Source of the DNA: Plutella xylostella
Lineage: Eukaryota > Arthropoda > Insecta > Lepidoptera > Plutellidae
Assembly: GCF_932276165.1 (NCBI RefSeq)
Contig: NC_063992.1
Span: 6,706,001-6,770,000, forward strand
Length of the DNA stretch: 64,000 nt
Direction of reading: 5' to 3'
In this document: positions 61,275-64,000 of the stretch, one piece after another
Layout: the number at the start of each line of letters is the position of its first letter
Position numbering within the stretch: position 1 is the stretch's first letter
Program-made: the position numbers and the translations under genes
Notes under the pieces: generated by a model
Seen by the model: only the letters and a program-made list of their open reading frames with translations
Told to the model about the DNA's origin: nothing
The model's database searches: none

Positions 61275-62489
61275 TAACTACGAATTTGAAGCTACTCAAG
61301 ATTCTGGGTTCTTCGAAAAAACAATTCGTGAACGTGAAGTAGCGCATACAAAAGACAACCCGCTTTCGAATAGGTTCTTCCGTTTTGGACTGAAATCCCC
61401 ACAGCCAAACGTACAGATACAGAAGCCAAACTCATAACATACCCTTATGGCACAATAAAAATCTAATTCGCGCGGTGAGTTATTTCATTCATTTGCATAG
61501 TACTCCGTCGGGCTCCGGCGCTCGCAGAACACACACGAGGTATATCACTCCCGGGAGCGAACAATGCGGAGCGTCATTATTACCGTGAACTGTACGCGTG
61601 CGACTGAGCCACTCACTCACGCTCTCCACAGAACTCCTCTTACTTGACGAACTACGAGCTTCCGACCCCTGTCTGCAATCGCTATGTTTAATGCAACGAG
61701 ATACAGTTGAGGTTAGCGCGAGAGCGTTCCTAAACTTTAATTTTTCGTAAAGCTAGAGTGACCCTAAGGAGAGGAAAAGCTGAAAGCATTTTTCAAAACC
61801 ATTACGTGCCGTTGTATGTTTATGATGGTGTTTCCTTCACGTTTACATTAACAGTATACATAATGATGTCATATTATTATTTGTAATTTAAACCATAATT
61901 ATGACAATTTGGGATATTATTATTAATTTGGGAGATTACTAATGTTTTATGTAGCTAAGACCACGCTGATTCACCAAAATCTGTCCACGTGTTTTGTAAA
62001 AACTCGTTATACCTGCTTAATCCAGTTCCAGATTTGTATCATTTATCCGTATCATATCTCCGTACCTTAGGCCCAGCGCGTATCACGATCGCTAGTTTGG
62101 AGACAAATATTACGTAGTTTCACGTCAAACTTGAGATCTTGTCATGATACGTGCCGATGCGCGAAACTAATGTGGACCCGGCTTTACAACACTCCCCATT
62201 TACGTCGAAGTTGATCAAAATGTATACCATACGCCACATGGCTCTGTAGAGGCTTGCAAAATGGATAACCCTTTTGTACAGGCTTTTCATATTTCGAAAC
62301 ATAGTATTCAAACTAGGACACTAACTCATGTTTGTTGCACACGTGCGGATTAGTTTAGTATACCCGTATGTGACCTAAGTTTAGTTTGGTCATTGTATCA
62401 AACGTTTGGTATAATTGCCTTTAATCAATATTGATTACGGAAATCAGTATGTATAAATTGGTATGTAAGTACCTAGTTACCTAAAGCTC

Positions 62490-62758
62490 GACGGTCGAAT
62501 GGCGTAGTGGTTAGTGGCCCTGACTGCTATGCCGAAGGTCCCGGGTTCGATTCCCGGCTGGGGCAGTTATTTGTTTAAAGACAGATATTTGTACTCGGGT
62601 CTTGGGTGTTGATATTTATATTTAGTATCTATTTATCTATGTATTTGTGTAGATATATCAGCTGTCCGACACCCATAACACAGGTTCTGCCTAGCTTGGG
62701 ATCGGATGGCCGTGTGTGAGATGTCCCCACATATTTATTATTATTATTATTATTATTT
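62490..62758 (+). mobile_element. tRNA-derived SINE
   Basis: The head contains A-box-like TGGCGTAGTGGTTAGTGG and B-box GGTTCGATTCC with a CGGCTGGGGCA stem. A body of about 150 bp follows (TATATCAGCTGTCCGACACC), ending GTCCCCACATATTTA plus (TTA)n. The tRNA part is not a functional tRNA gene. Confidence 0.88.
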
Positions 62759-63461
62759 AAAGCTAAAATAATCATGCAGATGGCCATACATAACCGAATA
62801 TATTTTATCCTTCTGAACGACTTTTGCACTAGGAATTTTCATGTTTCGCAAAATCTGATATTGTGTGATCCCTTTTTGGATTACGATACCCGGGTTCTGC
62901 AACACCTTGTATAATAAGCTTCTCTACATTCCGAATTCGTGGAAGTAATTTTCAGTAAAATTATAACGATTTTTTGCCGTTCGAGCTTCGTAGGTATTGA
63001 ATTTTTTCAACAATATAAAGTTGAGAACGTGTTACGAGAACTTTGTTGTGCGTGTATTGTTTAACTGAAATATAAAATGGCATTGCAACTTATTTTTCAA
63101 ATTATTTCGTATCGCCCGTGCACTGCAGTGTACACTGTACAATACAAAATGCTTTCTAATAATACTACGTAATTTTTTTCAAAAATGGATGTTTCGTAGT
63201 GACATTTTTTTTAAATACATACACTGAAAAAAATAATTTTTAGCAAAGTACCAATTTAGCTTGGTAAAAAATTATTCAGCTGCATTCAATCAAGACATAT
63301 TTAAATTATGCAATTAAGCTTAGCTAATATTGTACAAGCAAGTATTGCTAAATATTCTTGGCTATTATTAACAAAGTACTCGTCTATTTCTAAATTACCG
63401 ACTCGACTAAAAATTACCAAAACCATATTGGATTGAGACTAAACAAGTTACATATTTATTA

Positions 63462-63690
63462 CATAATAAGTAAGTTATTTAATTTTAGTCATAATCATAG
63501 TTGTCTATAGTTTACACCGAGCTTGGTTAAAAATAGACACGCTTAGATTATTGTTTCATAATAAGTAAGTTATTTAATTTTAGATATAATCATAGTTGGC
63601 TAAAATTTACAGTTACGAGTTTGGTAAAAAATAGACAAGCTTACATTATTATTTAATGATAAGAAGTAGGTAATTTATTTAATTTTAGAC
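63462..63690. repeat. Tandem repeat, about 95-bp unit, 2.5-3 copies
   Basis: CATAATAAGTAAGTTATTTA recurs at 63462 and 63557 and, diverged, at about 63656. Each is followed by TAATCATAGTTG and AAAAATAGACA. An inverted copy of the TTATTTAATTTTA block closes the array near 63695-63710. Confidence 0.75.
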
Positions 63691-63837
63691 ATCAACGTAG
63701 TTAAAATTAAATAACTCACTATGATGCATGTAACCGTGCTACCTATATATTGGTAAATAAGCACAGCTCATTAATGAACAATTAAGTGGGCGAATACTAT
63801 TTATATCCGAGTAACTTGATAAAAAATAAACAAGGAA

Positions 63838-64000
63838 TCGGCTACATAGCCTGAGATTTCGGCCATTTCTCCCAAATCATAGTCGCGTGACGGACGTGTC
63901 TGTTGAAGCTCCGCTTGAGGCGCAGGTCTTCACCTCTATCTCCAAGCTTACGTTTACCAGACGGACTAACTAATAAGAAAGATGAAGAAGACAAACTGTT
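63838..64000 (-). other. Open reading frame running off the right edge
   Basis: On the minus strand, 53 codons are open from base 64000 to a TAG at 63838-63840 (LGDRGEDLRLKRSFNRHVRH near the middle). It is too short to identify; it could be a retroelement piece or an exon of another gene. Not a match to the missing ABCG N-terminus. Confidence 0.2.

Noticed and set aside
62490..62565. Functional tRNA gene
   Set aside because: It has A- and B-box-like sequences but no consistent anticodon arm and is fused to a SINE body with a (TTA)n tail.
1..64000. CRISPR arrays, operons, phage or plasmid genes
   Set aside because: No direct-repeat/spacer structure or prokaryotic gene organisation; everything points to an insect nuclear genome.

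Overview
The window is insect nuclear DNA, almost certainly from a moth or butterfly. It has spliced genes with short exons, AT-rich introns packed with Lepidoptera-style repeats (tRNA-headed SINEs, many small inverted-repeat elements, RTE and CR1/Jockey-like LINE ends, a Ty3-type LTR element), and proteins that read as insect orthologues. No bacterial, plasmid or CRISPR-type content is present. All exon boundaries below were built by hand from GT/AG sites and reading phase. || Layout. 1-894: 3' end of an RTE-type LINE. 1551-2540 (-): lone ORF1-like open frame of a retroelement. 4293-10644 (+): 3' part of an unrecognised coiled-coil gene with two possible C-termini. 12988-22722 (-): complete Rec8/Rad21-type cohesin kleisin, 18 exons, 763 aa. 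23749-30922 (-): complete LRPPRC-like mitochondrial PPR protein, 9 exons, 1311 aa. 31372-32752 (+): cytosolic malate dehydrogenase, whose start codon sits alone at the end of exon 1. 34069-59659 (-): last nine exons of an ABCG1/4-like half-transporter; its Walker A exon lies beyond the right edge. || How it fits together. LRPPRC and malate dehydrogenase are divergent and share a gap of about 450 bp, probably a two-way promoter for two energy-metabolism housekeeping genes. The kleisin lies head-to-tail downstream of LRPPRC. The coiled-coil gene and the kleisin converge, as do malate dehydrogenase and the transporter. || Mobile DNA makes up much of the non-coding sequence. Clear cases with target-site duplications (TSD): an 8-bp-TSD inverted-repeat element at 11972-12284; a CpG-rich-ended 1045-bp element with 8-bp TSD at 29327-30371; a Tc1-like relic at 18121-19081; a 664-bp element with 9-bp TSD inserted in the centre of a long palindromic element at 13640-14590, with a second copy at 35499-36256; and a very young non-autonomous LTR retrotransposon at 50168-53146 whose two 926-bp LTRs look identical. 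|| Most unusual signals: partial tandem duplication of a transporter exon embedded in a minisatellite (58845-59468); a SINE carrying a perfect 30-bp fold-back hairpin (44602-44671); the paired 9-bp-TSD elements with dense internal inverted motifs; and alternative C-termini of the first gene. I did not find a convincing new multi-gene system; the novelty is mostly in mobile-element structure and exon evolution.
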